Source of the DNA: [Eubacterium] saphenum
GTDB lineage: Bacteria; Bacillota; Clostridia; Lachnospirales; Anaerotignaceae
Length of the DNA stretch: 37,734 nt
Direction: 5' to 3'
NCBI GenBank assembly: GCA_004557645.1
Contig: SFGI01000019.1
Coordinates: 1 to 37,734 of the forward strand
The notes beneath the pieces were generated by a model. The model was not told where the DNA came from and made no database searches. It worked only from the letters and a program-made list of their open reading frames with translations. Numbering within the stretch: the first letter of the stretch is position 1; the number at the start of each line of letters is the position of its first letter. The position numbers and the translations under genes are program-made. Below are positions 8,182 to 15,587 of the stretch, in pieces.

Positions 8182-8330
8182 GTGGGACGCTGTCCCACAC
8201 CCTACAAGGGGATTATCCCCTTGACCCTATTCGCCTGCGGCGCATAAAATTTTGCAGAAACAATAGTTTCTGCCATTCGGGGTGCAGGGGGATGATTCCC
8301 CTGCTGGGAGTTTGAGGGCAACGCCCTCAA
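8182..8330. repeat. Compound palindromic intergenic repeat, copy 1
   Basis: Five hairpins in a row fill the dnaK-dnaJ gap: GTGGGAC/GTCCCAC (8182-8198), AAGGGG/CCCCTT (8206-8222), GCAGAAAC/GTTTCTGC (8254-8273), GCAGGGG/CCCCTGC (8284-8304) and TTGAGGG/CCCTCAA (8312-8330). The last two match the element at 18271-18322 in order, spacing and loop sequence. This is a dispersed, non-coding repeat of REP/MITE type. Its RNA could also stabilise or attenuate the dnaK-dnaJ message. Confidence 0.7.
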
Positions 8331-8351
8331 AAAGAAAAGGTGGTGAGAAAG

Positions 8352-9527
8352 TTGGCAAATAAAAGAGATTATTATGAGGTTCTGGGGGTAAAAAAGGACG
8401 CCACAGAAGCGGAGCTGAAAAAGGCCTACCGTAAAATGGCGGTGAAATACCATCCCGACCAGAACCCTGGTGATAAAGAAGCAGAAGAAAAATTCAAGGA
8501 AGTCAACGAAGCATACGAGGTACTGAGCGACAGCCAGAAGCGTGCCCAGTACGACCAGTTTGGTCATGCAGCCTTTGAACAGGGTGGCATGGGCGGCGGT
8601 GGCTTCTATGGTCAGGGCTTCGATATGGGCGATATCGGCGATATCTTTGGCAGTATGTTTGGCTTCGGCGGCTTTGGCGGCGGAGGCACAAAGAGAAACG
8701 GCCCTCGCCGTGGGAAAGACGTAAACGTAAGCATCCAGCTGACCTTCGAAGAAGCTGTTTTCGGCTGCAAAAAGGAAATTTCTGTGGCAATCTATGATGA
8801 ATGTGATACCTGCCACGGCACAGGGGCTAAGGAAGGCACCCATGCGGAAAGCTGCCCGACTTGTAATGGTACCGGTCAGGAAAGAGTGGTACAGCAGTCC
8901 ATGTTTGGTGCAGTGACCAGTGTAAGAACCTGTTCTAAATGCGGCGGCAGCGGTAAGATCATCAAAGATCCCTGTGGCACCTGCCGTGGTACCGGTAAAG
9001 TACGCAAAACAAAGAAATATGAAGTCAATGTACCCAAGGGGATCGATAACGGACAGACCATCCGTCTGGCTGGCAAAGGCGAGATCGGTGAAAACGGCGG
9101 CGGCTACGGCGATCTGCTGGTAACGGTATACGTACAGCCTAACCGCGTATTCATCCGGAAAGGGTTCGATATCTATTGTGATGTGCCCATCACATTTGTG
9201 CAGGCTGCTCTGGGCGGCGAGATCACCATCAAAACCATTGATGGGGAACAGAAATATACCATCAAACCCGGTACACAGCCTGATACAGTGGTGACCCTGC
9301 GTGGTGTGGGGGTACCCAACTTGCGAAATCCTAAGGTGAGAGGTAACCAGATCGTTACATTGAAGGTGAAGATCCCTACAGATATGAGCGAACGGCAGAA
9401 AGACCTGCTGCGTCAGTTCTATGGAGATGCACCAGCAGGCGAAACAGCCTCTGCGGAAGCACCCAAGGAAGAAAAGGAAAAGAAAAGTTTTTCTGAAAAA
9501 ATGAAAGGCTTCTTCAAGGATGAATAA
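8352..9527 (+). CDS. dnaJ: DnaJ, Hsp40 co-chaperone
   Basis: 391 residues from TTG 8352. I chose this start because AAGGTGGTGA (8337-8346) sits at correct spacing and the product begins MANKRDYYEVLGV; the GTGs at 8340/8343 lie inside that site. Domains: J domain 1-70 with HPD at 34-36, Gly/Phe-rich linker, four CxxCxGxG zinc repeats (CDTCHGTG, CPTCNGTG, CSKCGGSG, CRGTG with preceding CGT), C-terminal beta-sandwich domains, and a charged tail rich in Lys/Glu. It delivers substrates to DnaK and stimulates its ATPase. It is separated from dnaK by a 247-bp repeat-filled gap. Confidence 0.97.
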   Translation: MANKRDYYEVLGVKKDATEAELKKAYRKMAVKYHPDQNPGDKEAEEKFKEVNEAYEVLSDSQKRAQYDQFGHAAFEQGGMGGGGFYGQGFDMGDIGDIFGSMFGFGGFGGGGTKRNGPRRGKDVNVSIQLTFEEAVFGCKKEISVAIYDECDTCHGTGAKEGTHAESCPTCNGTGQERVVQQSMFGAVTSVRTCSKCGGSGKIIKDPCGTCRGTGKVRKTKKYEVNVPKGIDNGQTIRLAGKGEIGENGGGYGDLLVTVYVQPNRVFIRKGFDIYCDVPITFVQAALGGEITIKTIDGEQKYTIKPGTQPDTVVTLRGVGVPNLRNPKVRGNQIVTLKVKIPTDMSERQKDLLRQFYGDAPAGETASAEAPKEEKEKKSFSEKMKGFFKDE

Positions 9528-9562
9528 TCGAGTATTGAAAAGCAACAGTAGAAAAGTTTTTC

Positions 9563-9591
9563 TTGATAAAGTGAAAATGACCGCATAAAAT
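9563..9591 (+). promoter_or_regulatory. Sigma-A promoter of the riboswitch-controlled CDF gene
   Basis: TTGATA (9563-9568) and TAAAAT (9586-9591) are separated by 17 bp, giving a predicted start near 9598 and a leader of about 160 nt that contains the riboswitch. Confidence 0.6.
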
Positions 9592-9643
9592 ATACTGAAA
9601 CTCTTTGCACTGCACATACGGGGGCTTCCCCGCACATACAGTA

Positions 9644-9740
9644 CAAACTGAGCAGACAGCGGATTTTCCGTGTAGTCGGGCATTTATGCAGCAGATAATG
9701 GCATCTGCGGGACAGTTTTATGTTCTGCAGATGCCTTTTT
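9644..9740 (+). promoter_or_regulatory. NiCo (czcD) riboswitch with terminator platform
   Basis: The leader matches the NiCo riboswitch architecture, a four-way junction. P1 AAACTG (9645-9650) pairs with CAGTTT (9713-9718). The conserved ACTGAGCAG follows, then P2 (GCGGA/TCCGT), GTAGTCGGG before P3 (GCATTTATGC), P4 (GCAGAT/ATCTGC), and the conserved GGGACAG closing P1. Downstream, GGCATCTGC (9700-9708) can instead pair with GCAGATGCC (9727-9735) ahead of five T, forming a terminator that competes with P4 and P1. Metal binding (Co2+, Ni2+, and Fe2+ in later reports) would stabilise the aptamer and permit transcription of the exporter. Confidence 0.9.
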
Positions 9741-9758
9741 ATTTCAGGAGGACAGAAA

Positions 9759-10913
9759 ATGACAAAACTTCTACTGCGATTTTTTGTAAAGAACAATGAA
9801 AATATGGAAGATCCGGCGGTTCGTGCGTCTGTAGGCAAACTGGCGGGAGCAACGGGCATCGTCTGCAACTGCATTCTGTTTTTGGGAAAACTGATTGCAG
9901 GGCTTCTGGCTGGGTCCGTTGCCATCATTGCTGATGCGGTAAATAACCTTTCCGATGCATCCTCTTCCGTGGTGACCCTTTTGGGGTTTCGATTGGCCCA
10001 GCAGCCTGCCGATGCAGACCACCCTTATGGTCATGCCAGATATGAATATCTTTCCGGGCTTGTAGTGGCGGTGCTGATTTTGGTGATCGGTGTGGAGCTG
10101 GTAAAATCCTCTGTTGGGAAGATCATCCATCCGGAGCCTATCGTTTTTTCTGCCATTACTGTTACGATACTGGTTGCTTCTATTGCCATGAAGCTGTGGA
10201 TGGCAATGTTCTTCGGAACCTTGGGCAAAAAGATCAAATCTACCACGCTGGCAGCGACTTCTGTGGACAGCCGAAATGATGTGATCTCTACAGGGGCAGT
10301 TTTATTGGGCTGCCTGGTGGGGTATTTTTTCCATATCAACATCGACGGTATTGTGGGGCTGCTGGTGGCACTGTTCATCCTGTATTCCGGTATCAATATC
10401 GTAAAAGAGACGATCTCTCCTTTGCTGGGACAGCAGGCAGATGCGGAGCTGGTGGAAAAGATCCATGCCTTGGTGTTGTCCCATGAAAAGGTATTGGGTG
10501 TCCATGATTTATTGGTTCATGATTATGGCCCGGGGCAGTGTTTTGCGTCCCTCCATGCGGAACTGAGCGCGGCGGAGGATGCCCTTGCCTGCCATGAAAT
10601 CATCGACCATATCGAAAATGAGGTGCGGAAGGAACTGCATGTGGATATGGTGATTCATTACGACCCTGTGGTGACCGATGATGCAGAAGGAAATGCCATG
10701 CGGGAGATGGTGAAAGAGATCATTTCCCAGATCGATCCCAGATTGTCCATGCATGATTTCAGAATAACCGATGGCAGGAAGCTGGTGTTTGACTTGGCAG
10801 TGCCCTATGATATGGGACAGCAATATGAAGCATTGCAGCAGAAGATCGACGAGAGCCTGCAGGAAAAAGGAAAGGATTACACCACAGAAATCCGTTTCGA
10901 TGGGAAAGCATAA
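9759..10913 (+). CDS. Cation diffusion facilitator, probable Co/Ni/Fe exporter
   Basis: 384 residues. ATG 9759 follows CAGGAGG; the frame is open further upstream but that part encodes the riboswitch terminator. Six membrane helices are expected over residues ~30-205. CDF signatures are visible: IIADAVNNLSDASSS with the metal-site Asp residues on helix 2, HPYGHARYEYL after it, and SVDSRNDVIST on helix 5 (second half of the transport site). A cytoplasmic ferredoxin-like domain follows (HDLLVHDYG, LHAELSAAED), with an extra C-terminal repeat-like extension. CDF proteins expel divalent metal in exchange for protons. The riboswitch makes cobalt, nickel or iron the likely substrate rather than zinc alone. 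Confidence 0.92.
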   Translation: MTKLLLRFFVKNNENMEDPAVRASVGKLAGATGIVCNCILFLGKLIAGLLAGSVAIIADAVNNLSDASSSVVTLLGFRLAQQPADADHPYGHARYEYLSGLVVAVLILVIGVELVKSSVGKIIHPEPIVFSAITVTILVASIAMKLWMAMFFGTLGKKIKSTTLAATSVDSRNDVISTGAVLLGCLVGYFFHINIDGIVGLLVALFILYSGINIVKETISPLLGQQADAELVEKIHALVLSHEKVLGVHDLLVHDYGPGQCFASLHAELSAAEDALACHEIIDHIENEVRKELHVDMVIHYDPVVTDDAEGNAMREMVKEIISQIDPRLSMHDFRITDGRKLVFDLAVPYDMGQQYEALQQKIDESLQEKGKDYTTEIRFDGKA

Positions 10914-10943
10914 ATCATGTATCCATAGAAGAATCAAAAAAAT

Positions 10944-10983
10944 GGGATGAATCTTTATTATGTAAGGATTCATTCCTTTTTTC
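10944..10983 (+). terminator. Terminator of the CDF gene
   Basis: GGGATGAATC (10944-10953) pairs with GATTCATTCC (10967-10976), 10 bp including one G-T, followed directly by a T run. Confidence 0.8.
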
Positions 10984-11060
10984 TTGTTTTTCTGCAGAAA
11001 ACAGGCACAGTTTTTCCTGGGCTGCATAGACTGGCAGCAACGGAAAGGAGCGTGTTTTGT

Positions 11061-12140
11061 ATGGCAAAGATCAGTTTATGTATGATCGTGCGGGATGAGG
11101 AGGAGGTATTGGAGCGGTGCCTGGAAAGCATTGCCGATTGTGTGGATGAAATTGTGATCGTGGATACGGGTTCGGTGGATCGCACCAAGGAGATCGCCCA
11201 GAGATTTACGGACAAAATTTATGATTTTCAGTGGGTGGATGATTTTTCAGCGGCACGGAACTTTGCCTTTTCCAAAGGAAACGGGGAATACCTCATGTGG
11301 ATGGATGCCGATGATGTTTTTCCAAAAAAAGAGAAGCGAAAGCTCCTCGATCTGAAAGAGGATTTGGATGAACATCCCTGCCACATGGTGATGATGCTCT
11401 ATGATGCGGGGTTCGACGAAGAGGGCAAGGCCGTCTTTTCTTATTATCGGGAACGGCTGGTGCGCCGTTCAAAGCAGGCGGAATGGGTCGGTTGTGTCCA
11501 TGAGGTCATCCCTCCTTTTGGGGATGTGCGCTATGAGGAGATCCACTTTGAGCATCGGAAGGAAAAGGTGGAGTATTCTGACAGAAACCTGCGGATCTAC
11601 GAAAAAATGCTGGAGAGGGGGCAAAACCTTGACCCCAGAGAAAGGTTTTATTATGGTCGGGAATTGTATTACCATGGAAGGTATGAAAAGGCGGCAGAGG
11701 TCTTTCAAAGCTTTTTGGACGATCCCCAAGGATGGCTGGAAAACAAATTGGAAGCTGATCGGTTCCTTTCCTATTGTCTGTCGGCAATGGGAAAAGAAGA
11801 GGAAGCCTTTGATGCCCTTTTGCAGGGGCTGAGGCTGGCACCGCCCACAGGGGAGCATTGCTGTGATATCGGAGCTTTTTTTTACGGAAAAGAACAATGG
11901 GAACAGGCTATCTTCTGGTATGAAAACGCCTTGCGGGCAGAACGGCGGACAGAACAGGGGGCTTTCGTGCAGGAGGACTGCTATGGATTTCTGCCCTGTA
12001 TCCAGCTTTGTGTCTGCTATGACAGGCTGGGAGACTTGGAACGGGCAAACATGTATAACGAAATGGCGGGGGTATTTCAGCCGGAGAATAGGGCTGTCCT
12101 ACAGAATCAGGCGTATTTTCGGGAGGTCTTGCAAAAATAA
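11061..12140 (+). CDS. Family 2 glycosyltransferase with TPR-like C-terminus
   Basis: 359 residues from ATG 11061 (AAAGGAG about 11 bases upstream). An ORF extension upstream runs through a terminator and is not real. The N-terminal GT-A domain shows SLCMIVRDEEEVLERCLES, IVDTGSVDRTKEIA (donor binding) and the DxD-type WMDADDVF. Residues ~200-350 form helical TPR-like repeats (FYYGRELYYHGRYEKAAEVF, ALQG-type helices). Related proteins glycosylate peptides or cell-surface molecules. The acceptor is not evident, and no glycan cluster surrounds it. It is transcribed alone, between two terminators. Confidence 0.85.
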   Translation: MAKISLCMIVRDEEEVLERCLESIADCVDEIVIVDTGSVDRTKEIAQRFTDKIYDFQWVDDFSAARNFAFSKGNGEYLMWMDADDVFPKKEKRKLLDLKEDLDEHPCHMVMMLYDAGFDEEGKAVFSYYRERLVRRSKQAEWVGCVHEVIPPFGDVRYEEIHFEHRKEKVEYSDRNLRIYEKMLERGQNLDPRERFYYGRELYYHGRYEKAAEVFQSFLDDPQGWLENKLEADRFLSYCLSAMGKEEEAFDALLQGLRLAPPTGEHCCDIGAFFYGKEQWEQAIFWYENALRAERRTEQGAFVQEDCYGFLPCIQLCVCYDRLGDLERANMYNEMAGVFQPENRAVLQNQAYFREVLQK

Positions 12141-12170
12141 AAACGCAGTTCCGGAGAAGGAGCTGCGTTT
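12141..12170 (+). terminator. Terminator of the glycosyltransferase gene
   Basis: AAACGCAGTTCC (12141-12152) pairs with GGAGCTGCGTTT (12159-12170), 12 bp with one G-T, beginning immediately after the stop codon. The T tract behind it is interrupted (ACATCTATTTT). Confidence 0.75.
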
Positions 12171-12233
12171 ACATCTATTTTGCCTAGCCCGGAGGAAGGA
12201 AGTGGGCAATATTGGCTGAAGTATTCTTATTTG

Positions 12234-12452
12234 TTATGCTTGATGATGGGCGATCGCTCTGTTATCAATGACAGGTCCCATTTCTTTTGTTGCCAGAACA
12301 ACAAAGGCAACGGCTGTCACTGCGATGCCCAAAGTTACAACGAGCTGTCCGGCTGTTGTGGCTACGCCAAGGGTGGAGATATAGCAAAGAATTGCAAACA
12401 ATACCAAATCTGCAAACAAACAGCTATTTTCAAAAAGATAATCGTGTTTCAT
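12234..12452 (-). CDS. Small two-helix membrane protein, function unknown
   Basis: 72 residues. ATG at 12452 has AGGAGG at ideal spacing; the longer upstream frame is not needed. Residues ~14-33 and ~37-54 form two hydrophobic helices (FADLVLFAILCYISTLGVATT and LVVTLGIAVTAVAFVVLAT), with a short polar tail ending AIAHHQA. It has its own promoter at 12529-12557 and lies just downstream of, and co-directional with, a LysR gene. I do not recognise a family. In size and promoter type it resembles the other small membrane gene at 13565-13810. Confidence 0.7.
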   Translation of the reverse strand: MKHDYLFENSCLFADLVLFAILCYISTLGVATTAGQLVVTLGIAVTAVAFVVLATKEMGPVIDNRAIAHHQA

Positions 12453-12528
12453 GATAAATGCCTCCTTCAAAGACAAATGAATTTTTTGTTTGAATTGCTG
12501 GATTGGGAGATCTCCTTTTCTTGATAAT

Positions 12529-12557
12529 AATATAACATAGATGAAACTGGATGTAAA
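12529..12557 (-). promoter_or_regulatory. Sigma-A promoter of the small membrane protein gene
   Basis: On the minus strand TTTACA (12557-12552) and TATATT (12534-12529) are 17 bp apart. A GGAGATCTCC palindrome (12507-12516) lies in the leader and may be an operator. Confidence 0.6.
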
Positions 12558-12601
12558 ATTCATAGATTTAAAGACATCTATTAGAATTCTTAATATGAAA
12601 A

Positions 12602-13492
12602 TCAGGTGGGATAGACTTCTTCCAAAAGGGCGAAAAATGCTGACATTTGGGGTGTGACCACCTTATGATGGTGATATAATGCCTGTACCCAAACGGTAAG
12701 ATCCATTTCGGGGACATCCAGCGTACACAGTTCTCCTTTTTTTACCTCATCTGCGATCAGGTAATAGGGGATCAAGCCGATGCCTGCGCCGCGTTTGACC
12801 ATCATCATGGCGCCTGTAGCGTTCCAGATATCGAAGGTGGGTTTGATCTCTTGATTTAAGGCTTTGGCATGGGTGCTGAGTATCTCGGTAAAGGAAGCAT
12901 GTTTATTTGAAACGATAAGCTTTTCCTGTGCAATCTCTTCCATGGAAATATTCTTTTTCGCTGCCAGAGGATGAGAGGGTGGTGCAGAAAAGACGATGCG
13001 TTCTTTAAGGGAGAAGGCAGAGAGCAGATCTTTCTGCCCCTTTTTCTCCAGAAAAAGGAACCCCAAATCAGCTTCGTTGTGGGAGAGCATATAATCGATT
13101 TCTGCCATACTGTCTGCACTTTTTACAACGATATCTACCTTTGGATAGCGCTTGTGGTATTCCAGCAGGATATCGGGCAAAACAGATACCATCAGAGAGT
13201 CGATAGAAACAATGTGCAGGTTCCCCTGCAATTCCTGCCCTTCACTGCCGATGCAGGAGATTTTCTGCACCAGTTCCATCATTTGCTGGGCATAGGTGTG
13301 CAGTTCCTGCCCCTTTTCGGTAACATAGACCTTTTTCCCGATGCGGTCGAACAGCTGTACATGAAGTTCCTCTTCCAGCTGCTGGATCTGCACGGTGACG
13401 GTGGATTGGGAATATAAAAGCTGTTCGGCTGCTTTAGAAAAGCTGCCGGTTTCGACGATTTTTAAAAAAGTAAAGAGATTACGCAGTTCCAT
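12602..13492 (-). CDS. LysR family transcriptional regulator
   Basis: 296 residues, the typical family length. The winged HTH occupies residues 1-60: LFTFLKIVETGSFSKAAEQL followed by SQSTVTVQIQQLEEEL and QLFDRIGKKVYVTEKG. A periplasmic-binding-protein-like effector domain follows (DLGFLFLEK, ISMEEIAQEKLIV, GAGIGLIPYYL). The effector is not evident. Residues 30-34 (STVTV) fit the LysR recognition helix. The neighbours on either side, two small membrane proteins on the same strand, are candidate targets. No divergent partner gene exists, which is unusual for LysR regulators. Confidence 0.92.
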   Translation of the reverse strand: MELRNLFTFLKIVETGSFSKAAEQLLYSQSTVTVQIQQLEEELHVQLFDRIGKKVYVTEKGQELHTYAQQMMELVQKISCIGSEGQELQGNLHIVSIDSLMVSVLPDILLEYHKRYPKVDIVVKSADSMAEIDYMLSHNEADLGFLFLEKKGQKDLLSAFSLKERIVFSAPPSHPLAAKKNISMEEIAQEKLIVSNKHASFTEILSTHAKALNQEIKPTFDIWNATGAMMMVKRGAGIGLIPYYLIADEVKKGELCTLDVPEMDLTVWVQALYHHHKVVTPQMSAFFALLEEVYPT

Positions 13493-13527
13493 ATTTGTTC
13501 TCCTGTTTATCGTTTTGATGGGTTTAT

Positions 13528-13560
13528 AAAACAGGCAGTGTCCAAGACACTGCCTGTTTT
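13528..13560 (-). terminator. Bidirectional-looking terminator after small membrane gene 13565-13810
   Basis: ACAGGCAGTGTC (13531-13542), loop CAA, GACACTGCCTGT (13546-13557): a perfect 12-bp stem. It is flanked by TTTT on the right and AAA on the left, and lies 4 bp after the stop of the minus-strand gene. Confidence 0.8.
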
Positions 13561-13564
13561 ATGT

Positions 13565-13810
13565 TTAATGGGAAGTTGCAGGGGCAAATTGCTGTCTTTC
13601 TTTTTTCTGTGCCGCGGCAGTGCTTTCTGCTGCTGCACATTTGTTGGCAAAAAATACGAACAGTGCGCCGCTGCAAAGGATGCATGTCATAAAAATCTTC
13701 ATAACACCGTTGTTCCAAGGCTCGGAGAAGCCAATGTAGCAACAAACAACATAAAAGAAAAGAGAACCCAGTGCATAGATACCATAGCGAGATGTCAAAT
13801 CGTTTTTCAT
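13565..13810 (-). CDS. Small two-helix membrane protein, function unknown
   Basis: 81 residues from ATG 13810, preceded by AGGAGG. Two hydrophobic helices (YALGSLFFYVVCCYIGF and IFMTCILCSGALFVFFANK) are joined by a short loop containing EPWNNG. An Ala/Gln/Lys-rich cytoplasmic tail follows. The gene has its own promoter (13875-13903) and terminator (13528-13560), so it is a stand-alone unit upstream of the LysR gene. No family recognised. Confidence 0.75.
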   Translation of the reverse strand: MKNDLTSRYGIYALGSLFFYVVCCYIGFSEPWNNGVMKIFMTCILCSGALFVFFANKCAAAESTAAAQKKERQQFAPATSH

Positions 13811-13874
13811 GAGATAACCTCCTTAAAAGTTATAGTATGTGATTTTGTTTTTCAGAGATCTCTTTTATGTATTT

Positions 13875-13903
13875 ATATTAGCACATGATTTCGTATTTGT
13901 AAA
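13875..13903 (-). promoter_or_regulatory. Sigma-A promoter of small membrane gene 13565-13810
   Basis: On the minus strand TTTACA (13903-13898) and TAATAT (13880-13875) are 17 bp apart, nearly the same boxes as the promoter at 12529-12557. Confidence 0.65.
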
Positions 13904-13949
13904 ATTCAATGAATGAAACGTTATCATTATAAATTTTAAATGATGGGTG

Positions 13950-13976
13950 AAAAAAAACCCCCTCATTTGAGGGGGT
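13950..13976 (-). terminator. Terminator of asnA
   Basis: ACCCCCTCA / TGAGGGGGT (13957-13976) is followed on the minus strand by eight T (complement of 13950-13957), 5 bp after the asnA stop. Confidence 0.9.
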
Positions 13977-13981
13977 GAGGT

Positions 13982-14989
13982 TTACAGCAGTACGACACCT
14001 GCGGCATTGCAGACATCGATGGTTTCCTGATCCCAAATGGAGGACTGAACTTCACCGATATGGGCTTTGCCCAACAGCAGCATACACAGTCTGGACTGAC
14101 CGATACCGCCGCCGATAGTGCAGGGCAGTTTGCCTTCCAGCAGCATTTTGTGGTAGGTCAGGCTTCTGCGGTCATCGCAGTTTGCCTTTCTCAGCTGCTG
14201 ATCCAGTGTATAGGGATCCACACGGATGCCCATAGAGGAAAGCTCGATGGAGCTGTCCAGAACGGGATTATAGAACAGCAAGTCGCCGTTCAGCTGCCAG
14301 TCATCATAGTCGGGGGCTCTGCCGTCGTGGGGTTCGCCGGAACGCAGTTTTTCACCGATCTGCATGATGAATACAGTCTTATATTCTTTGGTAATGGCAT
14401 GTTCTCTTTCCTTGGGTGTCAGGTCGGAATATTTATCTTCCAATTCCTGAGAGGTGATGAAAGTGACTTCCCGGCACAGTTCTGTTTTGATGCGGGGATA
14501 TTTTTTCTTTACCACTTCCAGCGTATCGCAGATCGCCAGAACGATGCCCTGTACGGTGAATTTCAGTTCCTGAATGTTTCTTTTTTCAGGGGTGATGACT
14601 CTTTCCCAGTCCCACTGGTCAACATAGATGGAATGCAGGTTATCCAGTGTTTCATCGCGGCGGATGGCGTTCATGTTTGTATAAAGGCCTTTGCCGGGGC
14701 GAAAATCATAGCGATACAGTGCCATACGTTTCCATTTTGCCAGGGAATGAACAACTTCGGCAGTTGTGCCTGTGGCAGGGATCTCGAAGCTTACGGGGCG
14801 TTCCACGCCGTTCAGGTTATCGTTCAGACCTGTTGCAGGGTCAACGAACAGGGGAGCGGAAACACGCTTCAGGTTCAGTGTCTGACCCAGATGTTCTTCG
14901 AAAGCGTGATGGATCACGCCGATGGCATTCTGTGTTTCATATAAGGTAAGGGCAGACTGATAGCCCTCGGGGATATATGTTTTGCTCAT
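13982..14989 (-). CDS. asnA: AsnA, ammonia-dependent asparagine synthetase
   Basis: 335 residues, close to the E. coli length of 330. The fold is that of class II aminoacyl-tRNA synthetases. Visible signatures are VSAPLFVDPATGLNDNLNGVERPV, YVDQWDWERVI and the C-terminal TIGGGIGQSRLCMLLL (ATP site with the motif-3 Arg). It makes asparagine from aspartate, ammonia and ATP. ATG 14989 follows CGAGG at 8 bases; a GTG nine bases upstream is less well placed. I looked for a T-box leader and saw none: the leader is only about 60 nt. Confidence 0.97.
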   Translation of the reverse strand: MSKTYIPEGYQSALTLYETQNAIGVIHHAFEEHLGQTLNLKRVSAPLFVDPATGLNDNLNGVERPVSFEIPATGTTAEVVHSLAKWKRMALYRYDFRPGKGLYTNMNAIRRDETLDNLHSIYVDQWDWERVITPEKRNIQELKFTVQGIVLAICDTLEVVKKKYPRIKTELCREVTFITSQELEDKYSDLTPKEREHAITKEYKTVFIMQIGEKLRSGEPHDGRAPDYDDWQLNGDLLFYNPVLDSSIELSSMGIRVDPYTLDQQLRKANCDDRRSLTYHKMLLEGKLPCTIGGGIGQSRLCMLLLGKAHIGEVQSSIWDQETIDVCNAAGVVLL

Positions 14990-15055
14990 CAAAAGCACCT
15001 CGTTTCTGAATGTATTTTTTTATCCTATTATAGATGAAATTTTTCCATATCATTT

Positions 15056-15083
15056 AGGATAACACAGAAGATTATTTTGTCAA
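15056..15083 (-). promoter_or_regulatory. Promoter of asnA
   Basis: On the minus strand TTGACA (15083-15078) and TATCCT (15061-15056) are separated by 16 bp. A TATCCTA/TAGGATA inverted repeat (15021-15027 and 15055-15061) spans from the -10 into the leader and may be an operator. Confidence 0.55.
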
Positions 15084-15117
15084 GGGAAGTTTCCATCAGA
15101 AAAACGGATAGGGGGTA

Positions 15118-15174
15118 TTGACAGAAAACTCTTACAATTGTATGATATAGAAAAATATATTTCTTACAGTTGTA
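15118..15174 (+). promoter_or_regulatory. Promoter and two BlaI-type operators of the blaI-M56 operon
   Basis: TTGACA (15118-15123) and TATGAT (15141-15146) are separated by 17 bp. Two near-identical palindromes, TACAATTGTA (15133-15142) and TACAGTTGTA (15165-15174), match the TACA/TGTA core recognised by BlaI/MecI repressors. The first covers the -10 box and the second lies 32 bp downstream, about three helical turns, a spacing suited to cooperative binding. This predicts autorepression of the operon. Confidence 0.8.
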
Positions 15175-15201
15175 GGAGTTGATCAGAGAGGAGATGATAT
15201 C

Positions 15202-15585
15202 ATGGGAGAGATCATGCGTTTGCCTGATACAGAACTGGAAATCATGAAAGCCATCTGGGAAAGCGGCAAGACCCTTTCTACATCGGAAGTGAAAGCACTG
15301 TTGGAACGGAACAGACCCTGGAACGTTTCAGCTTTACAGACTCTTTTGAACCGCCTCATCGACCGGGGTTTTCTGGAAAGCTATAAAGAAGGAAAAAATC
15401 GGTATTATACCCCTTTGGTGGAAGAGGATGCCTATTTGGCGGTAGAAAACAAAGCCTTTTTGGAAAAGGTCAACGACCGTTCTGTGACAAAACTGGTGGC
15501 TTCTTTATATGACAGCCATTCCATTTCGGAAGAGGATTTGGATGAACTGGCGGCCTTTATTCGTTCCAAAACGGGAGGTGCATGA
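15202..15585 (+). CDS. blaI: BlaI/MecI family repressor
   Basis: 127 residues. The winged helix shows LPDTELEIMKAIWESGKTLSTSEV and WNVSALQTLLNRLIDRGFL, the family's recognition region. A C-terminal dimerisation part follows (KLVASLYDSHSISEEDLDELAAFI). In classical systems the partner membrane protease, once triggered, leads to cleavage of the repressor and opens the operon. GAGGAG precedes the ATG. The stop overlaps the start region of the M56 peptidase gene, indicating translational coupling. The symbol describes the family; no beta-lactamase is nearby. Confidence 0.9.
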   Translation: MGEIMRLPDTELEIMKAIWESGKTLSTSEVKALLERNRPWNVSALQTLLNRLIDRGFLESYKEGKNRYYTPLVEEDAYLAVENKAFLEKVNDRSVTKLVASLYDSHSISEEDLDELAAFIRSKTGGA

Positions 15586-15587
15586 GC

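Noticed and set aside
5597..8200. 867-codon open frame on the minus strand across grpE and dnaK
   Set aside because: Long antisense frames over dnaK are a known by-product of its codon bias; the peptide is Cys/Phe-rich junk, with no ribosome binding site and crossing two genes.
9605..9640. CGGGG/CCCCG hairpin as dnaJ terminator
   Set aside because: No T run follows and it lies downstream of the predicted promoter of the CDF gene.
14990..15060. T-box leader for asnA
   Set aside because: The leader is too short and lacks the T-box sequence and a specifier stem.
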